A stretch of 64,000 nt of DNA from Sphingobacterium detergens (GTDB lineage Bacteria; Bacteroidota; Bacteroidia; Sphingobacteriales; Sphingobacteriaceae): positions 1 to 64,000 of the forward strand of contig NZ_RAPY01000005.1 of NCBI RefSeq assembly GCF_003610355.1. Reading direction: 5' to 3'. Numbering within the stretch: the stretch's first letter is position 1; each line of letters opens with the position of its first letter. Below the pieces are notes generated by a model. The model was not told the origin of the DNA and made no database searches. It was given only the letters and a program-made list of their open reading frames with translations. The position numbers and the translations under genes were made by a program. Shown here in pieces: positions 7,597-17,059 of this stretch.

Positions 7597-9366
7597 TTAT
7601 TGCTTTGGCAAGAGGAACTCTACTTCGTATTTATTTAAAAACACCTGCCCTTCCAATTTCCAATCTTTTAATGTCCGCACTTCCAACCAATAAAATATCT
7701 GCGGAAAAAAGTCAGCTGCCTGAATAAACACTGCGTTTTCACCCAAATCACAAGGTACTACTTCGGAGGTCAGTCTAGATTGGAAATCTCCACTAAGTCC
7801 CATGGCACTTTTGCCAGATACCTCATTCTGAATTGAACCGCTTTCAGTAGGTGACATCTTCCAATAACCTTTCAAGTTATTAACAAAAGAAGAATTAGTC
7901 GATTCATCTACGGAACATAAAGAGTTCCGGATTTCATCTTGCGTAAATGCTTTATTAAAGATCGATACATTCGATACATCAAAATCCACCAAATCATAGG
8001 ATATATTTGGTCTATAGCCAAAAATCAAGGGATCATTTGTTTTGATATTGGCCACATTCATTCCTGAAGTAGTTGTTTCCTGCGCTAATGTGCCATTATT
8101 ATAAATCTTGATATTAACCTGATCATTTCCGATCGCTTTGATGACTGTGGTCATTGTATACCATTCGCCATTGACTTTCGCCGTCTGACAGGTAGCCTCC
8201 TTCACGCCATCACTGATCTTCACTTGCAAATCATTTCCCCAGGTAAAATACATCCACCCTGGAGTAGCGAGGGACGTATTAGAATCCTTCCCGAAGATCC
8301 CTGAGTACCAATAGTTATATGTATTGGGTGAATAGGTTGATGAAATAATCGTATTATTTAAATTAAACCTAAAACGCGCAGAAATTGTTAATTCTTTTGT
8401 GGTTGCCAAGTCATAATCGCTTGAGTTGCCCAAATTATCACTGACAGCTCTTACACCAAGCGGTTTATTTCCTGTGCCATCGTATCCCCACATTCTGACA
8501 TAACTCATAGGTTTACCCGTCAATTCAGCGCCTTTAAAGTTTTTATTCTGAAAAATGGCAAAGGTATTCCGTTCCTGTAAAGTACCACCTCCGTAAGAAT
8601 CCCCAATTCCACCATGATTTGATGTTAGGATAACTAACCAATCTTCATTTGGATAGTTTTTACGTGCAGCCAATCCTTTCGCTATTTCTCCGATATAGCC
8701 GTCGACTTTCTTTAAGGCATTCGCATAATCGTTATTGCTCATTGTAAACCCACCTTTTTCGCCCGCTTCCAATAAAGACGTGAATTGTACAATCATAAAG
8801 TCGCTATTCTTGGTGTTAAACAAATCTAACACCTTCTTCTTAACGTCTTCATCAGTCGCACCGTTATATGTTTCATTCGCACTGACAAGCAGTTTGTCAT
8901 TCAAAGTAACCGATCGTGATACTACGCTTGTCTTCATTGACGGAGCTACGGTTGAGATACGATACAACATGGACGGATAACCTGCAACATTTTCATGTGG
9001 ATCATCTTCATTTGGCCTTGGAATATAAGACTCGTCGACAATACGGTGGTTGGTATATGTTACTCCACTCATCATCGTCATCCAAGAAGATGGATTACTG
9101 GTATTCTCATCAGCAAGGGCATTAAACGTATACTTACTTGTTTTGAGTAATTCTGCAATATTACTTGGCACGCTCTTTTTTAATTCCTGTCCAACCAACC
9201 CATCAATGGAGATAAAAAGCACCTTCCGTTTAACCGGTTGTTGCAAATTCTGTTCATAGTCTTCATATATGGCCGGCGGATTGGCATATTTTGTACAGCC
9301 AACCAACAAAGACGCCGCAATAACGACAAGAACTAAGGCTTTCTTTATATTGAATAATCTTTTCAT
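7597..9366 (-). CDS. Lipoprotein with degenerate phosphodiesterase-like domain and LamG-like jellyroll
   Basis: The lipobox is LLVGC (Cys24). Residues about 48-280 follow the alkaline-phosphatase/type I phosphodiesterase fold: KVLFISIDGL (Asp55), SSWMTMMSGVTYTNHRI (Thr97 where the nucleophile would be), and LVILTSNHGG. Two metal motifs look damaged: the usual DHG is NHG (Asn250), and the usual DxxGHxxG position reads LEAGEKGG. Residues about 330-480 are a concanavalin/LamG-like jellyroll (GEWYTMTTVI, FDVSNVSIFNKAFTQDEI). The C-terminus resembles a domain I recall as DUF4983. It is a paralog of the gene at 11401. Likely a surface binding protein or an altered hydrolase. Confidence 0.65.
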   Translation of the reverse strand: MKRLFNIKKALVLVVIAASLLVGCTKYANPPAIYEDYEQNLQQPVKRKVLFISIDGLVGQELKKSVPSNIAELLKTSKYTFNALADENTSNPSSWMTMMSGVTYTNHRIVDESYIPRPNEDDPHENVAGYPSMLYRISTVAPSMKTSVVSRSVTLNDKLLVSANETYNGATDEDVKKKVLDLFNTKNSDFMIVQFTSLLEAGEKGGFTMSNNDYANALKKVDGYIGEIAKGLAARKNYPNEDWLVILTSNHGGIGDSYGGGTLQERNTFAIFQNKNFKGAELTGKPMSYVRMWGYDGTGNKPLGVRAVSDNLGNSSDYDLATTKELTISARFRFNLNNTIISSTYSPNTYNYWYSGIFGKDSNTSLATPGWMYFTWGNDLQVKISDGVKEATCQTAKVNGEWYTMTTVIKAIGNDQVNIKIYNNGTLAQETTTSGMNVANIKTNDPLIFGYRPNISYDLVDFDVSNVSIFNKAFTQDEIRNSLCSVDESTNSSFVNNLKGYWKMSPTESGSIQNEVSGKSAMGLSGDFQSRLTSEVVPCDLGENAVFIQAADFFPQIFYWLEVRTLKDWKLEGQVFLNKYEVEFLLPKQ

Positions 9367-9375
9367 AATTTAAGT

Positions 9376-11385
9376 TTATATATCGTAAAACACCCCTAAC
9401 TCAGCAATCGCAACGTGTACAGCTCCACCAGTATTTGGATCCGGGAACACAAATTTCACATATTGGGCCTCCACAAGGTTAGAAAATGTGAATTCTTTCA
9501 TTGCTTCATTTTGAGCAGTTGTCTGTGATGTACTCGCTAAAGCAAATTGCCCCATATCGGTCCAATTTTTATTATCGCGGCTGATATAAACTTTAACTTT
9601 GGTTGCAAAAGTCTGTCCTTTTCTATTTTTGTAATAGAAACCTTTAAAGACATTGACTTCCTTCATGTTCATGGTTAACTCTACAGGTAACGTAGTAGGA
9701 ATAGAACAGCCTGACCAACAGGTGTGCCAATAGGTATTTGGATCGCCATCGGTCATCGCAGTAAACTTACCAGTACTTTCGTTGGTTGCTGTTGCGACAT
9801 TGGCTGTAAATTCAAACAGGCCGCTTGGCAAGAAATAACGTGGCTGTAATACGCCATCACCACCTGTAAAAGTCAACGGATTATACTCCCAAATCGCGCG
9901 ATCCATTGGTGGATATTTCTCACGCATTTCACGTTTAGCCGAGCTACTTACCGGAATACCCCATGCGATAAAAAAACGATTGAAGTCCTTACCTGTAAAA
10001 TTACATAACTGACGATAGAAGTAATCACGTTTTCCCTGGTCTAAAGAACTAGCAAAATTTTCATTCCTCGCCTTACTATAGATGTAAGGGAAGAAATCCC
10101 AACCTGATTCACCATTTTTTCCCTTTGTCTTATCAAAAATCTGAAGGAAAGGTGTTAATCGTGCAAAAGGATCATCAGCGTCTATACCCAATTCCTCAGG
10201 GAAATTGGAAAAATTCTTCGCCGAAGTTAAGGCCGCAAATTTTAATGCCGCAGGAATCGATGTCTTCAATGCCGGATGGAAATCTATGCGAGAAGTAACG
10301 CCACGGTTTCGCGCTGCATTAAAAATAAACAGATTGTTTGTCGTCTCCACTAAATCAGACCAGCTCCAGGCCCAGCTCGCTTGGTAATTGTGTCCGACTT
10401 CATGGTACGATCCCCATGAAGTTCCTTTTCTGATTGTGTTCGGATTTGTCAGTTCATCCAGCCAATATTCATCTTCTTGCATTACCCAGGGGCTACCGCT
10501 ATGGGCATATCCCAATGAAGGATGAATATCCATTACACCTCTCTCCCAAAATTCCGGATAGCGATTTATTGGATCAGTCGCATCTGCAGATAGTCCCATC
10601 CAATGATAATAATCTTTGACATAAGTCTCGTCCCACAAACGCAAAGCCTCATCCACCTGATCCATCTTTCCAGATTGGATGAATTTAACAACCAGTGAAC
10701 GGGGAACGGAGAAGGCAACGCGCTCACCGATGAGATCCATCCATGGCACATCTTGCGACAAAACCTGTTTTTTCCAATCGGCCACAGTGGATTTCCCTAA
10801 AAGAAAGTCAGTGGACTTGACAGCTCCCGCTACTTTAATATTAACAGGAGTTGTGCTTGCTTTCTGATTAATAATCCATACCGTTCCACCATACAAGTTT
10901 TTAATGTAGTTTGTCCCCGGAAATAATTCCTTTCTAGTGTACAAAACAGGATCCCTACGGGGAGCATCTTTACCTGTTATATTATCTGTATGTACACCGA
11001 TCTGTACTGTCATACCAATGGCACCAGCAGGTACTGTAATCCGAATTACCTCTCCTGCGGGAGCATATAATCCTGTGGTATAAATTGGCGCAGGCGTTAC
11101 GCTGACTTTATAATCAAAAGATGACACATACTTTCTATTCATTAACATAGAAATCGTGGTATCCTTAACACGTGTCACATTTTCCCCTACCAAACCAGGG
11201 TATATCCGAGCCCGATGGTACAAACTTTTATCAGCTTTGCCCATGGTCGTATCCGATTTAAGTGGGGTTTCAGTAGAATCTCCAGATTGATAACCATCTG
11301 GAAACTCAATACCATATTTACTGCAGGAGGAGGCAAAAGCCATCAACCCAACAAATAATCCAAAAACTAAATATCTCTTTCTCAT
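9376..11385 (-). CDS. M60-family (enhancin/mucinase-like) metallopeptidase lipoprotein with discoidin domain
   Basis: The lipoprotein signal ends ASSC (Cys21). The catalytic zinc motif is HEVGH (328-332), with Glu347 fourteen residues later, fitting the M60 signature HExxHx(8-28)E. The N-terminal half (about 90-190) is a beta-sandwich like the M60 N-terminal domain. The C-terminus (about 530-669) is an F5/8 type C domain (AMTDGDPNTYWHTCW, VKVYISRDNKNWTDMG). M60 peptidases of gut bacteria cleave heavily O-glycosylated proteins such as mucins, and the attached discoidin domain fits glycan recognition. Start codon follows the upstream stop by 15 bp inside the operon. The actual substrate is not deducible. 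Confidence 0.85.
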   Translation of the reverse strand: MRKRYLVFGLFVGLMAFASSCSKYGIEFPDGYQSGDSTETPLKSDTTMGKADKSLYHRARIYPGLVGENVTRVKDTTISMLMNRKYVSSFDYKVSVTPAPIYTTGLYAPAGEVIRITVPAGAIGMTVQIGVHTDNITGKDAPRRDPVLYTRKELFPGTNYIKNLYGGTVWIINQKASTTPVNIKVAGAVKSTDFLLGKSTVADWKKQVLSQDVPWMDLIGERVAFSVPRSLVVKFIQSGKMDQVDEALRLWDETYVKDYYHWMGLSADATDPINRYPEFWERGVMDIHPSLGYAHSGSPWVMQEDEYWLDELTNPNTIRKGTSWGSYHEVGHNYQASWAWSWSDLVETTNNLFIFNAARNRGVTSRIDFHPALKTSIPAALKFAALTSAKNFSNFPEELGIDADDPFARLTPFLQIFDKTKGKNGESGWDFFPYIYSKARNENFASSLDQGKRDYFYRQLCNFTGKDFNRFFIAWGIPVSSSAKREMREKYPPMDRAIWEYNPLTFTGGDGVLQPRYFLPSGLFEFTANVATATNESTGKFTAMTDGDPNTYWHTCWSGCSIPTTLPVELTMNMKEVNVFKGFYYKNRKGQTFATKVKVYISRDNKNWTDMGQFALASTSQTTAQNEAMKEFTFSNLVEAQYVKFVFPDPNTGGAVHVAIAELGVFYDI

Positions 11386-11400
11386 TAGGTCAAAATTTGG

Positions 11401-13134
11401 TTATTTTCTAATTTGTGTATAGTTTGGCGTCCAGCTCTTGCCGTCCAAATTCCATGATGATTCTACCGATACCCCCAACCATTGATAAATCATAAAAGGA
11501 ATATCCACAGCATTGGGCACTAGACGATAAAAAGATTCCTCAATTGGTGGTTGAAAAAATGGCACCAATTCATTGAAACTTGTCCAGGCGACAGGACCTG
11601 TCAATTTGAAGTTACCCGCTCCCTTCTCCGTTTTTTCTGTGAGTACAGTTGTATTGACATCGTCATACCCAGGCCAATATCCTTGAAGATTATTCCAGAA
11701 CGGGTACGTTTCATCAATATGTGTTATCCCTCCGAATCGTTTTACTTCTTCGGCCGAAAAGGCACGATTATAAACCTGTACATTACATATCGATATATTA
11801 CAATCCGTATTTCCATTGCCGGGATTGTAGCCCAGTGTTAAAGGGCTTGTGTTATCAAGATTATTCCCGTTGGCACCCACTTGAGAGGACTTTCCTGACA
11901 CTGTCGCGTTTGTTCCGTCCGTATACACATAGACAGAATCCTGAGTTCCACTTCGCTTAATAACAGCAGTCAACGCATGCCATTCACCATCATTAATACC
12001 GGGACCGAACGCTTGTCCTGCGATTGAGCTATTAAAACCCCAGTAGTTTCCCTCTAAAAAGAAGTTCCAGCCAGCTCCTGTAAAACCCTCAACACGTTTG
12101 GCAAAAAATATCGGATAATAATAATTGGAGTTGGCAACATTATATTTTAAAAAGAGGGTCATCGTCCAATCACTCCCAGTTCCCATATTGAATTTACTTG
12201 CATCAGCTAATTTCCCAATGACTTGATTGTTGCTCGCATAGGTATATCTCGTCGCATTTGCCACAAAAGGAATATCTTTAGAGTTGGGTCTTGGAACAAT
12301 TTTCCGTGCAAACTTTGGGGAATAAAATAATGTATATGTATCTCTTTTACTATCCCCATAAGGTGTAAAATCGGTCACCGGATCCGTAGATACTCCCCCC
12401 TGAGCAGAAGTCACAATCACGACCCAGTTTTCCGTATTGAAACTAGTTCTCTTCTTGATCGTTGCCCATAAAGATTGGACCTGTTTGTCCATTACATTGA
12501 CTGCAGCAACATATTTTGTATCCTCGGCCGTATAGGCTGAGGATTTCCCCGCTTTATCAACCTCCGTCAAATGGATAACATTCAAATCCGATTCGGTATT
12601 TGCCAATGCTGTATTCGCCGCAGTGACCACCGCAACATCATTACTTTCGACCTTAACTTCGGCATCTTTACCCAGGGTAGTACCATACTTTGCGTCAGAA
12701 GTGAAAAGGCTCGATTTACGACTTGTTGCATTTTGCTTCAACTTCGTAAAAATCGTTGGATACTTATTCAAATCAATCGGGCTTAAATCCGTCCCGACGA
12801 CCTTATTTTTAGCACTATTAACACCCGTCAGCAACGAGGCAGTAACCGATTGATTAGTCACTTCAAATTCGGTTGTTGGATCAGCTAAACTACCATAAGT
12901 AACTAGGCCATTGCGTGTCATCAAATCAATATTCGTTGGAGCAATGTCCTGCATAGCAGGGCCTGAAAGCCCATCAACAATAACCAATAACACCTTATCA
13001 CGACTTTCTGGACTATCCTTTGCTTCATTGAAATTCTGCAACAAGTTCGGAAAATCTTTATTACAAGCACCTAATACCATTAAGGTAGCAAGTGCTAAAG
13101 AAATATGTCTAAAAGTTTTTAAATACTTAATCAT
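11401..13134 (-). CDS. Second degenerate phosphodiesterase/jellyroll lipoprotein (paralog)
   Basis: It has the same architecture as the gene at 7597. The lipobox is VLGAC (Cys24). KVLLVIVDGL (Asp54) opens a phosphodiesterase-like domain, and a LamG-like jellyroll follows (GEWHALTAVIKRSG, CNISICNVQVYNRAFSAEEV). Decay is stronger here: where active enzymes have DHG it reads SAQGG (243-247), and the DxxGH site reads VDKAGKSS with Lys for His. The enzyme is therefore probably dead, leaving a binding role. It flanks the M60 gene on one side while its paralog flanks the other. The N-terminal start MIKYLKTF gives a normal signal. Confidence 0.65.
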   Translation of the reverse strand: MIKYLKTFRHISLALATLMVLGACNKDFPNLLQNFNEAKDSPESRDKVLLVIVDGLSGPAMQDIAPTNIDLMTRNGLVTYGSLADPTTEFEVTNQSVTASLLTGVNSAKNKVVGTDLSPIDLNKYPTIFTKLKQNATSRKSSLFTSDAKYGTTLGKDAEVKVESNDVAVVTAANTALANTESDLNVIHLTEVDKAGKSSAYTAEDTKYVAAVNVMDKQVQSLWATIKKRTSFNTENWVVIVTSAQGGVSTDPVTDFTPYGDSKRDTYTLFYSPKFARKIVPRPNSKDIPFVANATRYTYASNNQVIGKLADASKFNMGTGSDWTMTLFLKYNVANSNYYYPIFFAKRVEGFTGAGWNFFLEGNYWGFNSSIAGQAFGPGINDGEWHALTAVIKRSGTQDSVYVYTDGTNATVSGKSSQVGANGNNLDNTSPLTLGYNPGNGNTDCNISICNVQVYNRAFSAEEVKRFGGITHIDETYPFWNNLQGYWPGYDDVNTTVLTEKTEKGAGNFKLTGPVAWTSFNELVPFFQPPIEESFYRLVPNAVDIPFMIYQWLGVSVESSWNLDGKSWTPNYTQIRK

Positions 13135-13153
13135 AACCAGTTTATTTATTGGG

Positions 13154-14743
13154 TTAATTCTTGATTTCCAAACGTAGGAAGTTTCCTACTGTTTTTTGCC
13201 CATATTGGAGAATACTCCCTCCAAGCAACAATGCAGGTTCACCTAAAGAAGATTTCGTCTCGATTACTTTAAAAAGTGCACCCGTGAATGGTCCCAATGA
13301 ATTATATTTTTGCAGCAATTCGCCATTTTTTTCCAAGATCAATAGATTTGCTCTTGGCACACCCGCATAGGTTTTATGTGTTCCATCAATAATGAGCTGT
13401 CCATTGTTTAGAATTTGGGCATAATTAATAATGCCAGTACCAATATCGCGCAAGATGAAGGTGTCATCAACTGTACCGTCTGTATTCATCAGTGCAATAT
13501 TATTTACCTTTCCTGAAGCACCAGCACCTGTAAAAATGCCCGAAACAACTAATTTCTTCAAGGTGCTGTTATAACTTAGTGCAAATAATCGGGTAATATT
13601 TCCATTCAATTTAAACGTCTCGTCTAAGGAGCCGTCCGATTTGATGCAGGCAATCCCATTGGCGGCCTTACCATTATAGGTGGTAAAAGCACCCACGATG
13701 ACTATACGCTCATTATCAATCATTGCAGCATCCATAATCTGTCCGTTGGCACCAGAGTTGTTCAGCGCAAATGTAGAATCCAACGAACCATCCTCCTTCA
13801 TGCGAATGACACTCTTTGCCGTCGAGATAATATATCTACGGGAATCACGGGAAGAATAGTCGTAATCAATCTTAAAATGAGATGTGAAGTTACCTACCGC
13901 AATCACTTTATTATCAGTAGTAGTAAAAGCTCTAAGGATTAACCCGTTTACACCACCGTTAAATGCGGATACCGTATCCAATGAATTTTTAGGGTCGTTA
14001 CCCGGATTGATCACCTCTACAATCATGGAATCGATCGCACCATCATTGTTGACGCGAACAATGTTATTGATCGCTCGTTTGGCGAAAGTTCCCAAAGCGC
14101 CGGCAAAGATAAATTTACCATCACTTGTCTTTGCAATTGACCGTACAAAACCGCCGCCAAATGCCCCTTGGCCAAATTTCATATTATCGCTGGTCTTGCC
14201 ATTGGCATCAATAAAATGTACCCCATTGCGATAAACCTTTTTATCCACTGCTTCATTTTCGAAATTGTAGAAAGATCCAGCGACAATAAAACCACCGGCA
14301 TTAGGCAGAATATCATATACTGAGCCTCTAAATCCATTCACCATACCGTAGTTTTCGTCCACCGAAGTATTCCCCTCAATTTCCAGGCGTGGCCCATAAA
14401 AGATTTCTTCACCGACAACAATTTTGGCATCTCCCGAGGTAATCTGTGCCGGGACTTTAATCGTGATTAGCGAATCTTTCGCCGACACGACCTCTACCGC
14501 TGTGTTATTCACAAAAAAGTTAATCTGATCCAATTTACCTTTTAGTCCTTTGACGTAAAAATCCACCAATTCCCCTGGCTTTGCCGTTCCTGGTTCTGGA
14601 TAATTTATATAGAATCCAATGCCCAAAGGTTCCTTGCCCCCGGCGTACGGATCTGTTCCGGTTACGATGTCCTTGCTACAAGCAGCACATGTGATTAATG
14701 CTACAATCAGGACAGCTATTTTGGTTATTAAATTTCTTTTCAT
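13154..14743 (-). CDS. Lipoprotein with TIG domain and delta-60 repeat propeller (DUF5008-like)
   Basis: The lipobox is TCAAC (Cys22). Residues about 45-120 form an IPT/TIG-like Ig domain (GTAKPGELVDFYVKGLKGKL, VKVPAQITSGDAKIVVGEE). From about 135 onward there are repeats with DGSLDSTF, DGSLDETF and DGTVDDTF, the delta-60 repeat signature (a beta-propeller). TIG domains are found in surface glycan-binding proteins of SusC/D loci, and this gene sits where such a protein usually lies, directly after FAS1. I recall similar proteins as DUF5008 but could not check. It probably presents ligand to the SusC/SusD pair at 15529-20221. Confidence 0.65.
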   Translation of the reverse strand: MKRNLITKIAVLIVALITCAACSKDIVTGTDPYAGGKEPLGIGFYINYPEPGTAKPGELVDFYVKGLKGKLDQINFFVNNTAVEVVSAKDSLITIKVPAQITSGDAKIVVGEEIFYGPRLEIEGNTSVDENYGMVNGFRGSVYDILPNAGGFIVAGSFYNFENEAVDKKVYRNGVHFIDANGKTSDNMKFGQGAFGGGFVRSIAKTSDGKFIFAGALGTFAKRAINNIVRVNNDGAIDSMIVEVINPGNDPKNSLDTVSAFNGGVNGLILRAFTTTDNKVIAVGNFTSHFKIDYDYSSRDSRRYIISTAKSVIRMKEDGSLDSTFALNNSGANGQIMDAAMIDNERIVIVGAFTTYNGKAANGIACIKSDGSLDETFKLNGNITRLFALSYNSTLKKLVVSGIFTGAGASGKVNNIALMNTDGTVDDTFILRDIGTGIINYAQILNNGQLIIDGTHKTYAGVPRANLLILEKNGELLQKYNSLGPFTGALFKVIETKSSLGEPALLLGGSILQYGQKTVGNFLRLEIKN

Positions 14744-14758
14744 AATAATATCAGATCG

Positions 14759-15517
14759 TTATTTTTTGGGAAGCACACCCAACAAGTAAGCCTCATTTGC
14801 AAATTCATAATTCTGAAATCCAAATGCATGTTTCGAAAATTGCAATACATGTAATACACCATTAGTCGGTTGAATATCCGATGTGGCTACCGGTGCTGTA
14901 ATAAAAGGAACAAAATAATCCTTAATTTCATCAGGTACACTCATCGAATAAGGATAGTTTAAATAAAGCTGACGGTAACCCGCATATTTAATGACCTGTG
15001 TACCACCAGAGCTTTCATTTTTACTGACAACGTCATTATAGAGTACGCCTATATTCATATCACCACCATCCAGGTTTTTATAAACTCCACCTGGAAATGC
15101 CGCCAAGTTTAGTGTATCAATCTGACGATAATCTTTGGCTACATTTTTACCTTTAAAAATATACCTGGACAGGTATTTTCTCCAGACATCGGGTCTAATT
15201 TGCTCCAATTTTGTTATGGAATCTTGTCCAGAACGAAACAACTGTTGGTTTAACAACCATACAGATTTCAAAACACAAGGATCGGGGGGGGCAAAGAAGG
15301 TTACTTCATCATTTTTAAGTACAGCATCCAATTTAGCAACTTTCAATGCAACCATTAGGGTATCAAACAAATCCGGTCTTGATTCCAGATAATTCCAGAT
15401 CGTACCGTTAAACTTCGCTTCATGAACACCCGTATCGATATAATCTTCTTTTTTACACGCCGAAAACAGCGAAACTGCCATCAACAGTAAAAAAGTATAT
15501 TTCCAAATCTTTTTCAT
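14759..15517 (-). CDS. FAS1 (fasciclin-like) lipoprotein, module 3
   Basis: This 252-residue protein has lipobox LFSAC (Cys20) followed by KKEDY. One FAS1 domain covers most of the chain: the first conserved block reads EVTFFAPPDPCVL (consensus TxFAPTD) and the closing block NGVLHVLQF. FAS1 domains mediate adhesion or protein contacts. It starts 11 bp after the SusD stop, as do the two other FAS1 genes of this locus, so FAS1 looks like a constant partner of these SusC/D pairs. A run of Gs in the codons around 15285 is unusual but does not break the frame. Confidence 0.75.
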   Translation of the reverse strand: MKKIWKYTFLLLMAVSLFSACKKEDYIDTGVHEAKFNGTIWNYLESRPDLFDTLMVALKVAKLDAVLKNDEVTFFAPPDPCVLKSVWLLNQQLFRSGQDSITKLEQIRPDVWRKYLSRYIFKGKNVAKDYRQIDTLNLAAFPGGVYKNLDGGDMNIGVLYNDVVSKNESSGGTQVIKYAGYRQLYLNYPYSMSVPDEIKDYFVPFITAPVATSDIQPTNGVLHVLQFSKHAFGFQNYEFANEAYLLGVLPKK

Positions 15518-15528
15518 GATCTATTCCT

Positions 15529-17046
15529 TTAGTTCCAGTAATTATTTAATTGCATATAAGGGTTATTTGTCCGTGCAGACTTATCAATTGGCCAGGTCCA
15601 CCCCCCCGAGTTAAAGGCTGCAACTGACATAGGAGCACTTGTGTATTCCGAATTGATTACCTTTTTCGTGCGTACCAGGTCATAAAAGAAGTTTGCTTCT
15701 CCTAAAAGTTCTCTGACGCGCTCCCACCAAATAGCATCTTTCAAATCATCCCCACTGTCTCGAATAGGTGCTGCCTTAGCACGTGTACGAATGACATTGA
15801 CAACAGTTCTTGCCTCTTCATCTTTTCCTAATTCCGCCAAAGCTTCTGCTCGTAATAAAATTGGGTCAGGGTAGCGGAATACCATTTGGTTATCATCCGG
15901 ATTGTTATCTTCCCCCTCTTCCATAAATACATTTGAAAATTTTAGACATTGAAAATCTCCATTTGTCGAATAGATATCTTTATCAAACCAATACACTTTA
16001 CGCTGATCGTCTTCAGTTGGTGGATACATCTTTTCCATAAATTTTGGATCGTAATAGATATAGGACTTGGTTGTCACTTTATTTGGCGCATGGAGCACAT
16101 AATCCGAATAAGATGCCGACAAGTGAAAACTTTCACCATAGTTGAAGTTTTGCACAATCTCAAACAAGCCTTCTTTTGTCCGGCCTTTAAAGATTTCTTT
16201 TGTTCTGCTGAGGTCCAACAAAGCATAAGCTCCGCCATTTTCTTCCATCAACTCTTTTCCCAGATCTGCGACTTTCTGATAAAGTACTGTTTTATCATCC
16301 GTTCCTAGTCCTGCGACCCACATATTGATATGCATATTAAGTGTCATGGCAGCACCGCGCATCGCTTTCACAGCAACAACGGAAGGATCATCGTAGGTCC
16401 AAGGCAGATCTTTATAGGTGGCATCCAAATCGGCCGAAAGATTCTTTAATACCGTGAACATATTTGTCCGCGGTAAAGGGTTGGTATTTACATCCGTATA
16501 ATAAGGGACATCACCATACAAACGCACCATGAAAAAATAAGCTAAGGAACGTAGGAAAACAGCCTCTGCCTTATAGGATTTTTTCATATCCTCACTAAGG
16601 AATGGCATATCTTTATTTTCTAATTGGTAGATGACAATGTTCGCATTTTGAACCATCTTATAGAAGTTATTCCATTGCGTGATCCTAGGAAATCTGAAAT
16701 AGGCAAAATTATTACTCACATCCTCACTAGTTCTTGACATAATCGCATTCAAATCATTTTGTCTCAACAATGAAATATAATCCCTTCCCGCCCCTGATGT
16801 TGCGCTCGTCCGATTTGTAGGAGCACAACGCAAGTCGCCTGATGCCGGAAAAAAGATATTCGTCATGGTTGCTTCTCTGAAAGTAGAATAGATCCCCCCC
16901 ATGTACTGATCGACATCTGCTTGTCTGGTCCAGTAATTATTTCCCGTTAATTTGTCAATCTGAGTAATATTTAGGAAGTCCTTTCCGCAGGAGCCCAAAC
17001 CCAGGGATGCTCCCAATATAAATAGATATAAAAATTTCTTTCTCAT
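15529..17046 (-). CDS. SusD/RagB-family nutrient-binding lipoprotein, module 3
   Basis: I start translation at 17046 (MRKKFLYLFILGASLGLGSC), not at the longer frame beginning 17073. The shorter form gives a canonical lipoprotein signal, avoids overlap with SusC, and has GAAGAC ahead of the ATG. SusD hallmarks are the N-terminal DFLNITQIDKLTGNNYWT, the TPR-like helices (AEAVFLRSLAYFFMVRLYGDVPY), and the C-terminal block DPILLRAEALAELGKDEEA...VNVIRTRAKA with WWERVRELLGE. It should cap the SusC barrel encoded 13 bp upstream. Confidence 0.9.
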   Translation of the reverse strand: MRKKFLYLFILGASLGLGSCGKDFLNITQIDKLTGNNYWTRQADVDQYMGGIYSTFREATMTNIFFPASGDLRCAPTNRTSATSGAGRDYISLLRQNDLNAIMSRTSEDVSNNFAYFRFPRITQWNNFYKMVQNANIVIYQLENKDMPFLSEDMKKSYKAEAVFLRSLAYFFMVRLYGDVPYYTDVNTNPLPRTNMFTVLKNLSADLDATYKDLPWTYDDPSVVAVKAMRGAAMTLNMHINMWVAGLGTDDKTVLYQKVADLGKELMEENGGAYALLDLSRTKEIFKGRTKEGLFEIVQNFNYGESFHLSASYSDYVLHAPNKVTTKSYIYYDPKFMEKMYPPTEDDQRKVYWFDKDIYSTNGDFQCLKFSNVFMEEGEDNNPDDNQMVFRYPDPILLRAEALAELGKDEEARTVVNVIRTRAKAAPIRDSGDDLKDAIWWERVRELLGEANFFYDLVRTKKVINSEYTSAPMSVAAFNSGGWTWPIDKSARTNNPYMQLNNYWN

Positions 17047-17059
17047 GTTGTCTTCGAAC

